The translations under genes and the position numbers were made by a program. 64,000 nt of DNA from Aliidongia dinghuensis (GTDB lineage Bacteria; Pseudomonadota; Alphaproteobacteria; ATCC43930; CGMCC-115725): contig NZ_BMJQ01000027.1 in the NCBI RefSeq assembly GCF_014643535.1, positions 1 to 64,000 on the forward strand. The letters are read 5' to 3'. The notes below the pieces were generated by a model. That model worked only from the letters and a program-made list of their open reading frames with translations, ran no database searches and was not told the origin of the DNA. Numbering within the stretch: the stretch's first letter is position 1; every line of letters starts with the position of its first letter. This document shows positions 1 through 7,362 of this stretch, in pieces.

Positions 1-238
1 GCCGAAGGGCCCGCCGTTCCCGCCGCCGCCGGAGAACCCGCCCGGTACGCCGCCGAAGGGCCCGCCGTTCCCGCCGCCGCCGGAAAACCCGCCCGGTACG
101 CCGCCGAAGGGCCCGCCGTTCCCGCCGCCGCCGGAGAACCCGCCCGGTACGCCGCCGAAGGGCCCGCCGTTCCCGCCGCCGCCGGAGAACCCGCCCGGTT
201 CGCCGCCGAAAGGCCCGCCGTTCCCGCCGCCTCCCCCT
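1..238. repeat. 51-bp tandem repeat, about 4.7 copies
   Basis: Units begin at 1, 52, 103, 154 and 205; the last is partial. The 51-bp period equals 17 codons, so copy-number change keeps the frame. Units differ by single bases only (for example ggaaaac versus ggagaac, ggtacg versus ggttcg). The array continues to the left edge, so total length is unknown. Confidence 0.95.
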
Positions 239-247
239 AAAGACTGA
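2..247 (+). CDS. C-terminal part of a proline-rich repeat protein (5' end outside window)
   Basis: An open frame enters the window at base 2 and stops at TGA 245-247. It encodes four near-identical copies of a 17-residue unit, PKGPPFPPPPENPPGTP, then a partial fifth copy ending in PPPPKD. Variation is minimal (ENPP codon changes, one Thr to Ser), so the array is recent or kept homogeneous. A strong hairpin starts 4 nt after the stop, which supports this strand and frame. The opposite strand is also open and would read as a Gly-rich repeat (GGFSGGGGNGG type), so strand choice is not certain. Such Pro-rich tails occur on secreted or envelope proteins, but the N-terminal domain is missing and no function can be given. 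Confidence 0.55.
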   Translation, partial: PKGPPFPPPPENPPGTPPKGPPFPPPPENPPGTPPKGPPFPPPPENPPGTPPKGPPFPPPPENPPGSPPKGPPFPPPPPKD

Positions 248-250
248 TCC

Positions 251-296
251 CTGATCGACGGGGTGAGATCGGCCGACCTCGCCCCGTCGTGATCAG
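251..296 (+). terminator. Strong hairpin just after the repeat-protein stop
   Basis: CTGATC plus GACGGGGTGAG pairs with CTCGCCCCGTC plus GATCAG (one G-T wobble, a 2-nt bulge), leaving a 10-nt loop. It begins 4 nt after the stop codon. There is no T run, so it is terminator-like rather than a textbook intrinsic terminator. It covers position 289, which argues against an upstream start for the next gene. Confidence 0.6.
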
Positions 297-330
297 GCCG
301 CTTACCGTCTTCGGCCGGAGACCTACGGCA

Positions 331-1020
331 ATGATAACCGCTGAAACGTCCAGCGCGCCGCCCAGCACGCGGCTGAGCGCCGCGCTGGTCGCTGAATACC
401 GCCCTGAATTGATCCCGGTCTTGGAGGGTAGCGCCGAAACCGCGTGGAACGCCGCCGATGGCGCTGCGGCCAGGTCCCGTTTCGCTGCCGAGCGGTTTCT
501 CGCCCTCCCCGGAATGCTCTCGGCCGGCGATACGGCGCTCGTCGCGAATTATTATCGGACCCTGATCGAGGCCGGATGGATGGTAGCGGTCCAGGATCCA
601 GTGCGCTGGGTGACCAGCAACGATCCGGTCGGCCGCGCGCTCTTGCAGCAGTTCCGCCCGCTCGTCGAAGCGATCGCCGGCCGACCGCTCCGCGACAGCT
701 ACACCTTCACGGCCGAATATCTGCCGGGCGCGGCGTTGCCGATGCACATCGACCGCCTGCAATGCGAATATACGATCTCGTTGCTGCTCGATTACGATCC
801 GCTGCCCGAGGGAGAGCGGTCGCCCTGGCCGCTCGACGTCGAATCGCCGCTCCATGCGGAGACCCTGCATTTCCACCAGGCGCGCGGCGAGGGCGTCCTG
901 ATCAAGGGCAGGGAACTCAGGCATGGGCGTCCGACCGCGCTCGATAAGGACCGCTGCCTCGTGATCATGCTGCATTACGTCGAAGGCGACTTCCCGGACG
1001 AGCAGATGGAGCCGTATTGA
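331..1020 (+). CDS. 2-oxoglutarate/Fe(II) oxygenase-like protein
   Basis: The 229-residue protein carries the facial-triad pattern of the 2OG-Fe(II) dioxygenase fold: H139-x-D141 (MHIDR), a distal H198 (RHGRP), and R208 ten residues later, where these enzymes bind 2-oxoglutarate. The stretch between HxD and the distal His looks like double-stranded beta-helix strands. The start at 331 was chosen over an in-frame ATG at 289 because 289 lies inside the preceding hairpin; GGAG lies about 12 nt upstream of 331. Substrate is unknown. It stands alone, convergent with the acyl-CoA synthetase gene, whose end is 15 nt away. Family assignment rests on motif spacing only. Confidence 0.5.
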   Translation: MITAETSSAPPSTRLSAALVAEYRPELIPVLEGSAETAWNAADGAAARSRFAAERFLALPGMLSAGDTALVANYYRTLIEAGWMVAVQDPVRWVTSNDPVGRALLQQFRPLVEAIAGRPLRDSYTFTAEYLPGAALPMHIDRLQCEYTISLLLDYDPLPEGERSPWPLDVESPLHAETLHFHQARGEGVLIKGRELRHGRPTALDKDRCLVIMLHYVEGDFPDEQMEPY

Positions 1021-1035
1021 AGGACGCTGGCCTTC

Positions 1036-2616
1036 TTACACCGTCTCCTTCATCAACTGCTCCGCCATTTCGCGCAGTTTCGCCCGCTGGATCTTGATGC
1101 CGTTCGGGCTTGCCGTGGTCGGGAAGGCCTCGACCACGGCGATGCGCGCCGGCACCTTGAACCGGGCGATCCGTTCGCGGCAAAGCGCCTGCAACGCCGC
1201 CTCTTCAAGGCGGGTGCCGGGCTCGGCCGTGACGAAGGCGACGGGCACGGCGTCGGCGGCGTTGCTGGCGGCCCCTTTGGTGGCGGCTACCACCTGGGCA
1301 CTCGCGACGCCGGGCAGGGTCACGAGGAACCCCTCGATCTCTTCAGGATTGACCAGGAAGCCGCCGAGCCGGAGCGTGTCGCCGAGCCGCGTCTCGTAAA
1401 TGAACCCATCGCCGTCGAGGCGGCCGAGGTCGCCGCTGCGGAAGAAGCCGTCGGCTGTCGTGGCGCGCCGCGTCGCTTCGTCGTTGCCGAGATAGCTCAT
1501 GAAGCGCGACGGCGCCTTGAAGCAGAGCTCGCCCGACTGGCCCGGTGGCAAGACCGCCCCGGTTTCGGGATCGCGCACCGAGACCTCGGCCTCCTGATTG
1601 ACCGGGCGGCCCCCGGCCATGAGGCGGTTCGGCCCGTGCGACGCCGCGAACAGCGCCTGCATTTCGGAACTGCCGTACACCCCGCGCGGTGCGAGCCCGA
1701 TCGCCTCGGCCGCAGCGGCCGTTGCCGCGGCGCCGGGATGGAACGCGGCGAAACCGAAGAGCCGCATGGTCGTAAAGGGCTCGCCCGCGGCACCGTCGAT
1801 GATGCGGGCCAGGAGATCATCGCCGCCGACCGCATGGGTGATGCCGTGCCGGCGGATGAGGTGCGCCGCCTCGGCGCCGTCGAAGCGGTCCATGCACACG
1901 ACATGGGCGCCGCCGGCGATGGCCGCCATCGCCGCGGCATTGCCGAACGTGCCGCACAGCGGGATGCAAGCGAGCAGCGCGCTGGTCGGCCGGTCGGTCT
2001 CGAACGCGCGCATGACGTCGGCCGCGTGGCCGGCGATCGCGCGCTGGCTGTGCAGCACGAGCTTCGACCCGCTGGTCGTGCCGGAGGTAGTAAAGGTGAG
2101 GCAGGGCAGGTCCGGTGCCGCCGCGTCGGGCACGTCGCCGGCGAAACGGGCCTCGGGATCGAGCCGCTCCGCCGGCAGGCCGGCGACGGCGCTTACGCCC
2201 GCGGGCAGCCGGCGCCCGATCACGAGGCGCAGCGCCGGTCGGTCCGTCTTGGGGATCGCCGCCAGGAGGGCCGGGAAGTCGACCGGCTCGAAGCCCCATT
2301 CCGTTACCAGCACACGCGCCGCCGACCGATGGAGCAGGCTGCCGACCTCGGCCGTGCGGAACCGCGTGTTCACATGGATCGCCACGGCGCCGAGCCTGGC
2401 GGATGCGAAGACGAGCGCCAGATAGTCGGCGCTGTTCGGCAGCCAAAGAGCGACGCGATCGCCAGGCCGGACACCCGCTGCGCGGAGCTGCGCCGCCGTG
2501 CCCGCGACCCGGGCCGAGAACGCGCGCCAGTCGAGCGTGCCGGTGCCGTCGGTCACCGCCGCGGCATCTGGTTTGCGGGCAGCCCCCTCGGCGAGGAGGG
2601 CGGTGAGCGTCGACAT
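1036..2616 (-). CDS. AMP-dependent acyl-CoA synthetase (ligase)
   Basis: A 526-residue ANL-superfamily adenylate-forming enzyme: it activates a carboxylic acid with ATP and transfers it to CoA. Visible motifs are the P-loop-like TFTTSGTTSGSK, the YGSSEM adenine-binding motif, the SGDLGR hinge region and a C-terminal NGIKIQR carrying the catalytic lysine. Length fits the family. Its ATG overlaps the livF stop by 1 nt (TGATG), so it is the last gene of the liv-type operon. Co-transcription with a branched-chain amino-acid/aromatic-acid type importer suggests the imported substrate is a carboxylate that is then CoA-activated, as in aromatic or fatty acid use. The actual acid cannot be read from the sequence. 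Confidence 0.9.
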   Translation of the reverse strand: MSTLTALLAEGAARKPDAAAVTDGTGTLDWRAFSARVAGTAAQLRAAGVRPGDRVALWLPNSADYLALVFASARLGAVAIHVNTRFRTAEVGSLLHRSAARVLVTEWGFEPVDFPALLAAIPKTDRPALRLVIGRRLPAGVSAVAGLPAERLDPEARFAGDVPDAAAPDLPCLTFTTSGTTSGSKLVLHSQRAIAGHAADVMRAFETDRPTSALLACIPLCGTFGNAAAMAAIAGGAHVVCMDRFDGAEAAHLIRRHGITHAVGGDDLLARIIDGAAGEPFTTMRLFGFAAFHPGAAATAAAAEAIGLAPRGVYGSSEMQALFAASHGPNRLMAGGRPVNQEAEVSVRDPETGAVLPPGQSGELCFKAPSRFMSYLGNDEATRRATTADGFFRSGDLGRLDGDGFIYETRLGDTLRLGGFLVNPEEIEGFLVTLPGVASAQVVAATKGAASNAADAVPVAFVTAEPGTRLEEAALQALCRERIARFKVPARIAVVEAFPTTASPNGIKIQRAKLREMAEQLMKETV

Positions 2617-3365
2617 CAGAACAGCTCCATCAGCGTCGCGTGGTCTGCCAGGTCGGCCGGCACGCCTTCGAAGATCACGCGGCCGGACTTCATCACCGCG
2701 ACCGCGTCGGCGACGGCGAAGGCCTCGTGCACATTCTGCTCGACCAGCAGGATCGACATGCCGCGTGCCTGCTGCAGCGCCCGCACCGGGGCGAGCAGGT
2801 CCTGGAACAGCTTCGGCGCCAGGCCGATCGACGGCTCATCGAGTAGCAGGATCGAGGGGCGCGCCAGCAGCGCCCGGCCGATCGAGACCATCTGCTGCTG
2901 CCCGCCCGACAATTGTCCGGCGCGCCGGCGCCAGACGGTCTTCAAGACCGGCAGGATCTCCAGCACCTCGTCGGTGCGGGCCGCTTCCTCGCCGCCGCCA
3001 AGGCCCGCCGACCAGGCGGCGAGTGCGAAGGTTTCCGCCACCGTCAGGCCAGGAAAGACGCCGCGGCCTTCCGGCACATAGGCGACGCCGGCCCGCGCCA
3101 TGGCAGCCGGGCTCGGCCTGATCGTCGCGCCATCGAGCGTGACGTGGCCGGCCGAGGGCGTGTGCAGGCCGAACAGCAGTCTCATCAGCGTGGATTTGCC
3201 GGCGCCGTTATGCCCGATCAGACAGAGCACTGTACCTTTGGCGAGGCTGAGGCTGACGCCGTCGAGCACACGACGCCCGGCGTAGCCTGCGACCAGATCA
3301 TGGGCCGCCAGGGCTGCGGTGGTTGCCGCCGTCGTTGCTGCCTCCATCGTCGGCGCCGGGATCAT
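2616..3365 (-). CDS. livF: Branched-chain amino-acid-type ABC transporter ATP-binding protein LivF
   Basis: A 249-residue ABC ATPase of the LivF subfamily. Walker A GHNGAGKST is at residues 51-59, the ABC signature is LSGGQQQ, and Walker B is ILLLDEPS. It has a slightly long, Ala/Thr-rich N-terminus before the conserved LVAGY start. The ATG overlaps the livG stop by 4 nt (ATGA), indicating translational coupling. It pairs with LivG on the cytoplasmic face of LivH/LivM to power import. Confidence 0.95.
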   Translation of the reverse strand: MIPAPTMEAATTAATTAALAAHDLVAGYAGRRVLDGVSLSLAKGTVLCLIGHNGAGKSTLMRLLFGLHTPSAGHVTLDGATIRPSPAAMARAGVAYVPEGRGVFPGLTVAETFALAAWSAGLGGGEEAARTDEVLEILPVLKTVWRRRAGQLSGGQQQMVSIGRALLARPSILLLDEPSIGLAPKLFQDLLAPVRALQQARGMSILLVEQNVHEAFAVADAVAVMKSGRVIFEGVPADLADHATLMELF

Positions 3366-4099
3366 TGCCGGCGCTCCCCGAAATAGATCCGGCGCAGGTC
3401 CGGGTTCCGCATGATCTCATCCGGTTCGCCCTCGGCGAGCTTGCGGCCCTGGTCGAGGAAGGCGATACGGTCCGCCACCTCCGTCACGATGTCGAGATTA
3501 TGCTCGATCAGGCAGATCGTGACGCCCTCGGCCATGGCACCGCGCAGCAGCGCCGTGAAGCGGCTGCGCGAGGCGGGGTCGAGGCCGGACGCCGGCTCGT
3601 CCAAAAGCCAGATCTTGGCGCCGGACGCCATGATGCGGGCCAAGGACAGGAACTTCGCCTCGGCATAGGAAAGATCGATCGCGCGGGCACGGGCGAGCGG
3701 CAGGAGCCCGGTGCGCTCCAGCGCCGCCTCCGCCGCCGCCCGCCGTTCCAGCCCGCCGCCGGGCTGCCAGAACCAGGCCCGGCGCTCGAGGCTCGCCAGC
3801 ACATTGTCCCGGACCGACATATGGGTAAAGAGGCGCAAGTCCTGGAAGCTGCGCGCGATGCCGAGGCGCGCCACGCGATGCGGTGCCAGGCCCGTGATCG
3901 GTCGGCCGGCGAGGCTCACAGCACCCGCGTCCGGCATGAGATTGCCGGTCACGAGGTTGAACATCGTCGTCTTGCCGGCGCCGTTCGGGCCGACGAGGGC
4001 GGTGATGATGCCCTCGTGCAGCTCGAGATCGAGCGCCTGGATCGCGGCGAGGCCGCCGAAGCGCTTCGACAGGCCGTTGAGGCTGAGGAGCGCCGTCAT
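3362..4099 (-). CDS. livG: Branched-chain amino-acid-type ABC transporter ATP-binding protein LivG
   Basis: A 245-residue ABC ATPase. Walker A GPNGAGKTT (residues 37-45), Walker B IWLLDEPASGLD and the switch His (LIEHN) are intact. The signature is LSYAEAKFLSLAR instead of the usual LSYGQQRRLEIAR-like sequence, so the Gly-Gln-Gln core is missing. The ATG overlaps livM by 1 nt. Function is inferred from the operon: the second ATPase of the importer. The degenerate signature could make the two ATP sites unequal. Confidence 0.93.
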   Translation of the reverse strand: MTALLSLNGLSKRFGGLAAIQALDLELHEGIITALVGPNGAGKTTMFNLVTGNLMPDAGAVSLAGRPITGLAPHRVARLGIARSFQDLRLFTHMSVRDNVLASLERRAWFWQPGGGLERRAAAEAALERTGLLPLARARAIDLSYAEAKFLSLARIMASGAKIWLLDEPASGLDPASRSRFTALLRGAMAEGVTICLIEHNLDIVTEVADRIAFLDQGRKLAEGEPDEIMRNPDLRRIYFGERRQ

Positions 4100-4977
4100 C
4101 AGCGCTGTCCCACGGGCCGGCCGGCGAGCCCCGCAGGGCGGAAGATCATGAGCAGCGTCATGGCGAGGCCGTAGATCAGTTGCTGCACCGCGCCAATGTC
4201 GGTCGGCGGGATGAAGGGCAGGAACGAGAGCCCGGCCGGCAGCAGCAAGAGGAGCACGGCGCCGACGAGCGGCCCGGCGAGTGTGCCGACGCCGCCGATG
4301 ATGACCATGGCGAGGAGCAGGATCGACTGTTCGAGCGTGAAGCTCTCGACATTGACGAACGCCTCCTGGAACGCGAACAGCGCTCCCGCGAGGCCGGCGA
4401 GCGCGCAGCCGACGGCGACGGCGAGCGTCTTCAAGCGCGCCACATCCTTGCCGAAGGCGCGCGCCGCACTCTCGCTGTCGCGCAGCGCCATCAGCGAGCG
4501 ACCGAAGCTGCCGCGCATCAAGAGCCGAATGCCGATGAGGCAGGCGCCGAGTGCTGCGAGGCAGACGGCAAAAAACGCCCAGGGCGAGGAGACGTCGAGG
4601 CCCAGGAGCGTCGGCGGCGGAATGCCGACCAGCCCGCCGATGCCGCCGGTGAGCGACTGGGCCTGGGTGAAGACGGTCGTCGCCAGCATCTGCAGCCCCA
4701 GGCTCGCCGCCACGAAATATTCGCCGCGCACGCGGAGCGCGGGAAGGGCGAGGCAGAGCGAGGCGGCACCGGCGAGCGCCGTCGCCGCGAGTGAGGCCAG
4801 CGCCACGTCCGGTGTGACGAGCAGCGCCACCTGCGCCCCGGCATAGGCGCCGAGGCCGAAGAACACGGCGTGCGCCGTGCTGAAGATGCCGGCATATCCC
4901 ACCAGCACGTTCAGGCTGACGGCGAGGATGCCGAAGATGGCCGCGAGCGTCGCGAGATTGAGCAGATAGGCGGTCAT
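4099..4977 (-). CDS. livM: Branched-chain amino-acid-type ABC permease LivM
   Basis: A 292-residue multi-spanning membrane protein with the LivM hallmarks LNVLVGYAGIFSTAHAVFF near the N-terminus and GGVGTLAGPLVGA near the C-terminus. The start at 4977 (MTAYLLNL) was preferred because it overlaps the livH stop in an ATGA; a longer frame upstream runs inside livH and has low-complexity sequence. It forms the inner-membrane channel with LivH. Confidence 0.93.
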   Translation of the reverse strand: MTAYLLNLATLAAIFGILAVSLNVLVGYAGIFSTAHAVFFGLGAYAGAQVALLVTPDVALASLAATALAGAASLCLALPALRVRGEYFVAASLGLQMLATTVFTQAQSLTGGIGGLVGIPPPTLLGLDVSSPWAFFAVCLAALGACLIGIRLLMRGSFGRSLMALRDSESAARAFGKDVARLKTLAVAVGCALAGLAGALFAFQEAFVNVESFTLEQSILLLAMVIIGGVGTLAGPLVGAVLLLLLPAGLSFLPFIPPTDIGAVQQLIYGLAMTLLMIFRPAGLAGRPVGQR

Positions 4978-5843
4978 CGCGGCACCGGCTGGCCCAGGAG
5001 CCCGCTCGGGCGGAACAGGATGAAGCCGAACAGCAGCACGAAGCCCGCCGCCTCGCTCCATTGCGTGTCGAGCACGGCCACGACGAGGCTCTCGGTCACG
5101 CCCAAGAGCAGGCCGGCTGCGACGGCGCCGCGCAGGCTGCCGATGCCGCCGACGATCGAGGCGGCGAGGCTGATCAGCATGACATGGGGGCCGATCGAGG
5201 GCTGCAGGCCGCTCGTCGCCGCGATCAGCACCGCGCCCGGCACGGCGAGCGCCGAGCCCAGCGCGAAGGCGAGGGCAGAGAGCCGGCGAGCGGACAGCCC
5301 GTAGGCCCTGAGCAGCTCCGGGTTCTCCGAGAGCGCCCGGAGCGCCACGCCGGCCCGGGTCCGGCCGAGGAACAGGCCGGTGAGTACCAGCAGCAGGATC
5401 GTAACCAGGATCGCGACCCAGAACACGGGGGCGAGATAGAGGCCCGGCAGCACGGCCGTCGCCCGGGTGAGCGGCGAGCTATAGGCGACGAAGCTGCGGC
5501 CGAACGCCAGCTCAAGCAGGCTCTGCACGACGACGACCATGCCGAACGCCGCGACGAACACCGTGAAGAACGAGCCTTCGTGCCTGAGGATCGGCCGATA
5601 GACGAGCGCATCCATCGCGAGCCCGAAGCCCACGGCCACGACGAGTGAGGCAACGCAGGCAAGCGGCCAGGCGAGGCCGGCATCCGCCGTCTCCAGGAAG
5701 GCATAGCCGGCGAGCGCGAAGGTGGCGCCATGCGCCACATGGAAGACGCGGGTCGCCCCGAAGATCAGCGCGAAGCCCGCGGCCGTCAGCGCATAGATGA
5801 GGCCGGTCTGGATGCCGGATGCGAGCAGCTGGACGAGCAGCAT
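4974..5843 (-). CDS. livH: Branched-chain amino-acid-type ABC permease LivH
   Basis: A 289-residue permease with about eight hydrophobic segments. It has the LivH signatures GLIYALTAAGFALIFGATR at the N-terminus and the GGIGSLRGAVAAGLLLG region near the C-terminus. It starts 4 nt after the substrate-binding-protein stop, so the operon order is binding protein, livH, livM, livG, livF, ligase. Confidence 0.93.
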   Translation of the reverse strand: MLLVQLLASGIQTGLIYALTAAGFALIFGATRVFHVAHGATFALAGYAFLETADAGLAWPLACVASLVVAVGFGLAMDALVYRPILRHEGSFFTVFVAAFGMVVVVQSLLELAFGRSFVAYSSPLTRATAVLPGLYLAPVFWVAILVTILLLVLTGLFLGRTRAGVALRALSENPELLRAYGLSARRLSALAFALGSALAVPGAVLIAATSGLQPSIGPHVMLISLAASIVGGIGSLRGAVAAGLLLGVTESLVVAVLDTQWSEAAGFVLLFGFILFRPSGLLGQPVPR

Positions 5844-5847
5844 CGGC

Positions 5848-6975
5848 TCAGCCGATCCGCTCGGCCTTGCCTCCCTTCATCCGGTTGATCTGGATCGGGA
5901 TCGAGATGTTGCAATTGTCGTCGAACGTGCCTTCGCCGCCGACCAGCGCGAATTTGCGCACGCGCAGCAGTTCGGCTCGAAGCGCCTCACCATCGACCGG
6001 CTTGCCGGCCTTCTCGAGCCCCTGCGCCAGGAGGCCGAACAGGCGGACCGCGTTGTAGTAGTTCTGGTGATAGGTCGTGGGATCGCTGTGGTACTTCTCG
6101 CGCCAGTCCTTGACGAAGCGCTGGGTCACCGGGTCCTGGAGCGTCCAGTCGCTCAGCTGGGCGGTGAACACAAGGCCCTCCGCCTCCGCGAGGTCGCGCA
6201 CCGAGGGGATGGTCGCCGCCGAATAGGTCACGAGCTGCTGGCTCACGCCATTGTCGCGCAGCTGCTTGATGATCTGCGCCTGCTGCGCGCCGTAGCTCGC
6301 GAAATAGACGGCGTCCGGCGTGCTTTCGCGGATCTTGGCCGCGATCGGGCCGAACTGCTGGGCGGTGGGTGCGATGCTGAAGCTGCCGGCGAGCGTGCCG
6401 CCGTTTGCCGGCAGGGCGTCGGAAATCTGCTTCAGCGCCGCGTTGCCGAGCGGATCGTCGACATAGAGCACGGCGACCCGCTTGGCGCCCTGCGCCTTGA
6501 GCCACGGGATGATGGCCGCGATCTCCTTGTCGATCAGCGGGATGACGTTCCAGAACAAGGGCGCCAGGCCGGAGAGGTCCGGCCCGACGCCGCCGCCGTT
6601 GACCATCACCACCTTGTTGCGCTGGCCGATCGGGGCGGCCGCCTTGGAGACGCCGGTAAAGCCGATCAGCGTGTAGACCGCGTGATCGACGTTCGCGAGC
6701 TTGGTCATGCCGGTGGCGCCGCCCTGGGGCGTCGCCTGGCTGTCCTCGGCGCGCAGCTCCACGGGCTTGCGCAGCATCTTGTCCTCGGCGAGGTGCGCGA
6801 GCGCCATTTGCGCACCGGCCGTGAAGATGGCGCCGTATTCCGCGTTCGGCCCGGCCATGGGGAAGAGGGTGCCGATGATGTAGCTGGCCGCCTCCTCGGC
6901 AAAGGCGCGGCGGCAGGCGAGCAGCAGCGCCGCGGAGGCGGCGGACCCCATGAGCAGCGTTCGGCGTCGAATCAT
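5848..6975 (-). CDS. ABC transporter periplasmic substrate-binding protein, LivK-like (peripla_BP_6)
   Basis: A 375-residue type I periplasmic binding protein. The start at 6975 follows a perfect Shine-Dalgarno (GGGGAGGAA, 5-6 nt spacer) and gives MIRRRTLLMGSAASAALLLA, a signal peptide with an RRR motif compatible with Sec or Tat export and an AFA cleavage site. The mature part has the Leu/Ile/Val-binding fold pattern (GTLFPMAGPNAEYG, GFTGVSKAAAPIGQ). It is first in the liv operon. With the downstream CoA ligase, the ligand may be an aromatic or aliphatic carboxylate rather than an amino acid; this is inference. Confidence 0.92.
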   Translation of the reverse strand: MIRRRTLLMGSAASAALLLACRRAFAEEAASYIIGTLFPMAGPNAEYGAIFTAGAQMALAHLAEDKMLRKPVELRAEDSQATPQGGATGMTKLANVDHAVYTLIGFTGVSKAAAPIGQRNKVVMVNGGGVGPDLSGLAPLFWNVIPLIDKEIAAIIPWLKAQGAKRVAVLYVDDPLGNAALKQISDALPANGGTLAGSFSIAPTAQQFGPIAAKIRESTPDAVYFASYGAQQAQIIKQLRDNGVSQQLVTYSAATIPSVRDLAEAEGLVFTAQLSDWTLQDPVTQRFVKDWREKYHSDPTTYHQNYYNAVRLFGLLAQGLEKAGKPVDGEALRAELLRVRKFALVGGEGTFDDNCNISIPIQINRMKGGKAERIG

Positions 6976-7078
6976 GATCGTTCCTCCCCAGCCCGGGACG
7001 CGTCTTGGGCGCGCCATCGTCATTTTGTCGGAAAGGGGACCATCGGGGCCGCCAGAAATCAAGTGCATATTCAACAAT

Positions 7079-7093
7079 CGGAACGCCATTCCG
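7079..7093. promoter_or_regulatory. Inverted repeat in the 387-bp divergent region between the liv operon and the signalling gene
   Basis: CGGAA-CGCCA-TTCCG is a 15-bp dyad about 105 bp upstream of the binding-protein start. Its GGAA/TTCC arms resemble operators of IclR-type regulators, but no regulator gene is adjacent. The rest of 6976-7362 holds the liv ribosome binding site on the left and the GAGGGG ribosome binding site of the next gene on the right; no gene was seen in it. Confidence 0.35.
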
Positions 7094-7362
7094 TATGGGG
7101 ATGAAGGTTGGCGCTCTCGGCCGGATTTTTCGCCGTTTCTGCCAAGGCGCATTTTTGCCGTGAAATGACAATCCCGATAAGCGGGCGATGGATGGATCGT
7201 GACCGACCATCGGCAGATGCTCGATGCCATGAGGCGGCGGTTTGCCGCGCGACCCTTTGCGCATTGGCGTGACAGCGTCTACAGCCGTGGGTATCGTCGC
7301 CATCGATCGGCGCGCGTGTTGCGCGATGCCGTGACACATTCGCCGGACGAGGGGCCTGCCGT

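Noticed and set aside
1-240. CRISPR-like array
   Set aside because: The repeats are contiguous coding tandem units without spacers; no cas genes in the window.
289-330. Upstream in-frame ATG for the 2OG-oxygenase-like gene
   Set aside because: It lies inside the terminator-like hairpin 251-296 and the extra residues are not conserved-looking; ATG 331 is better placed.
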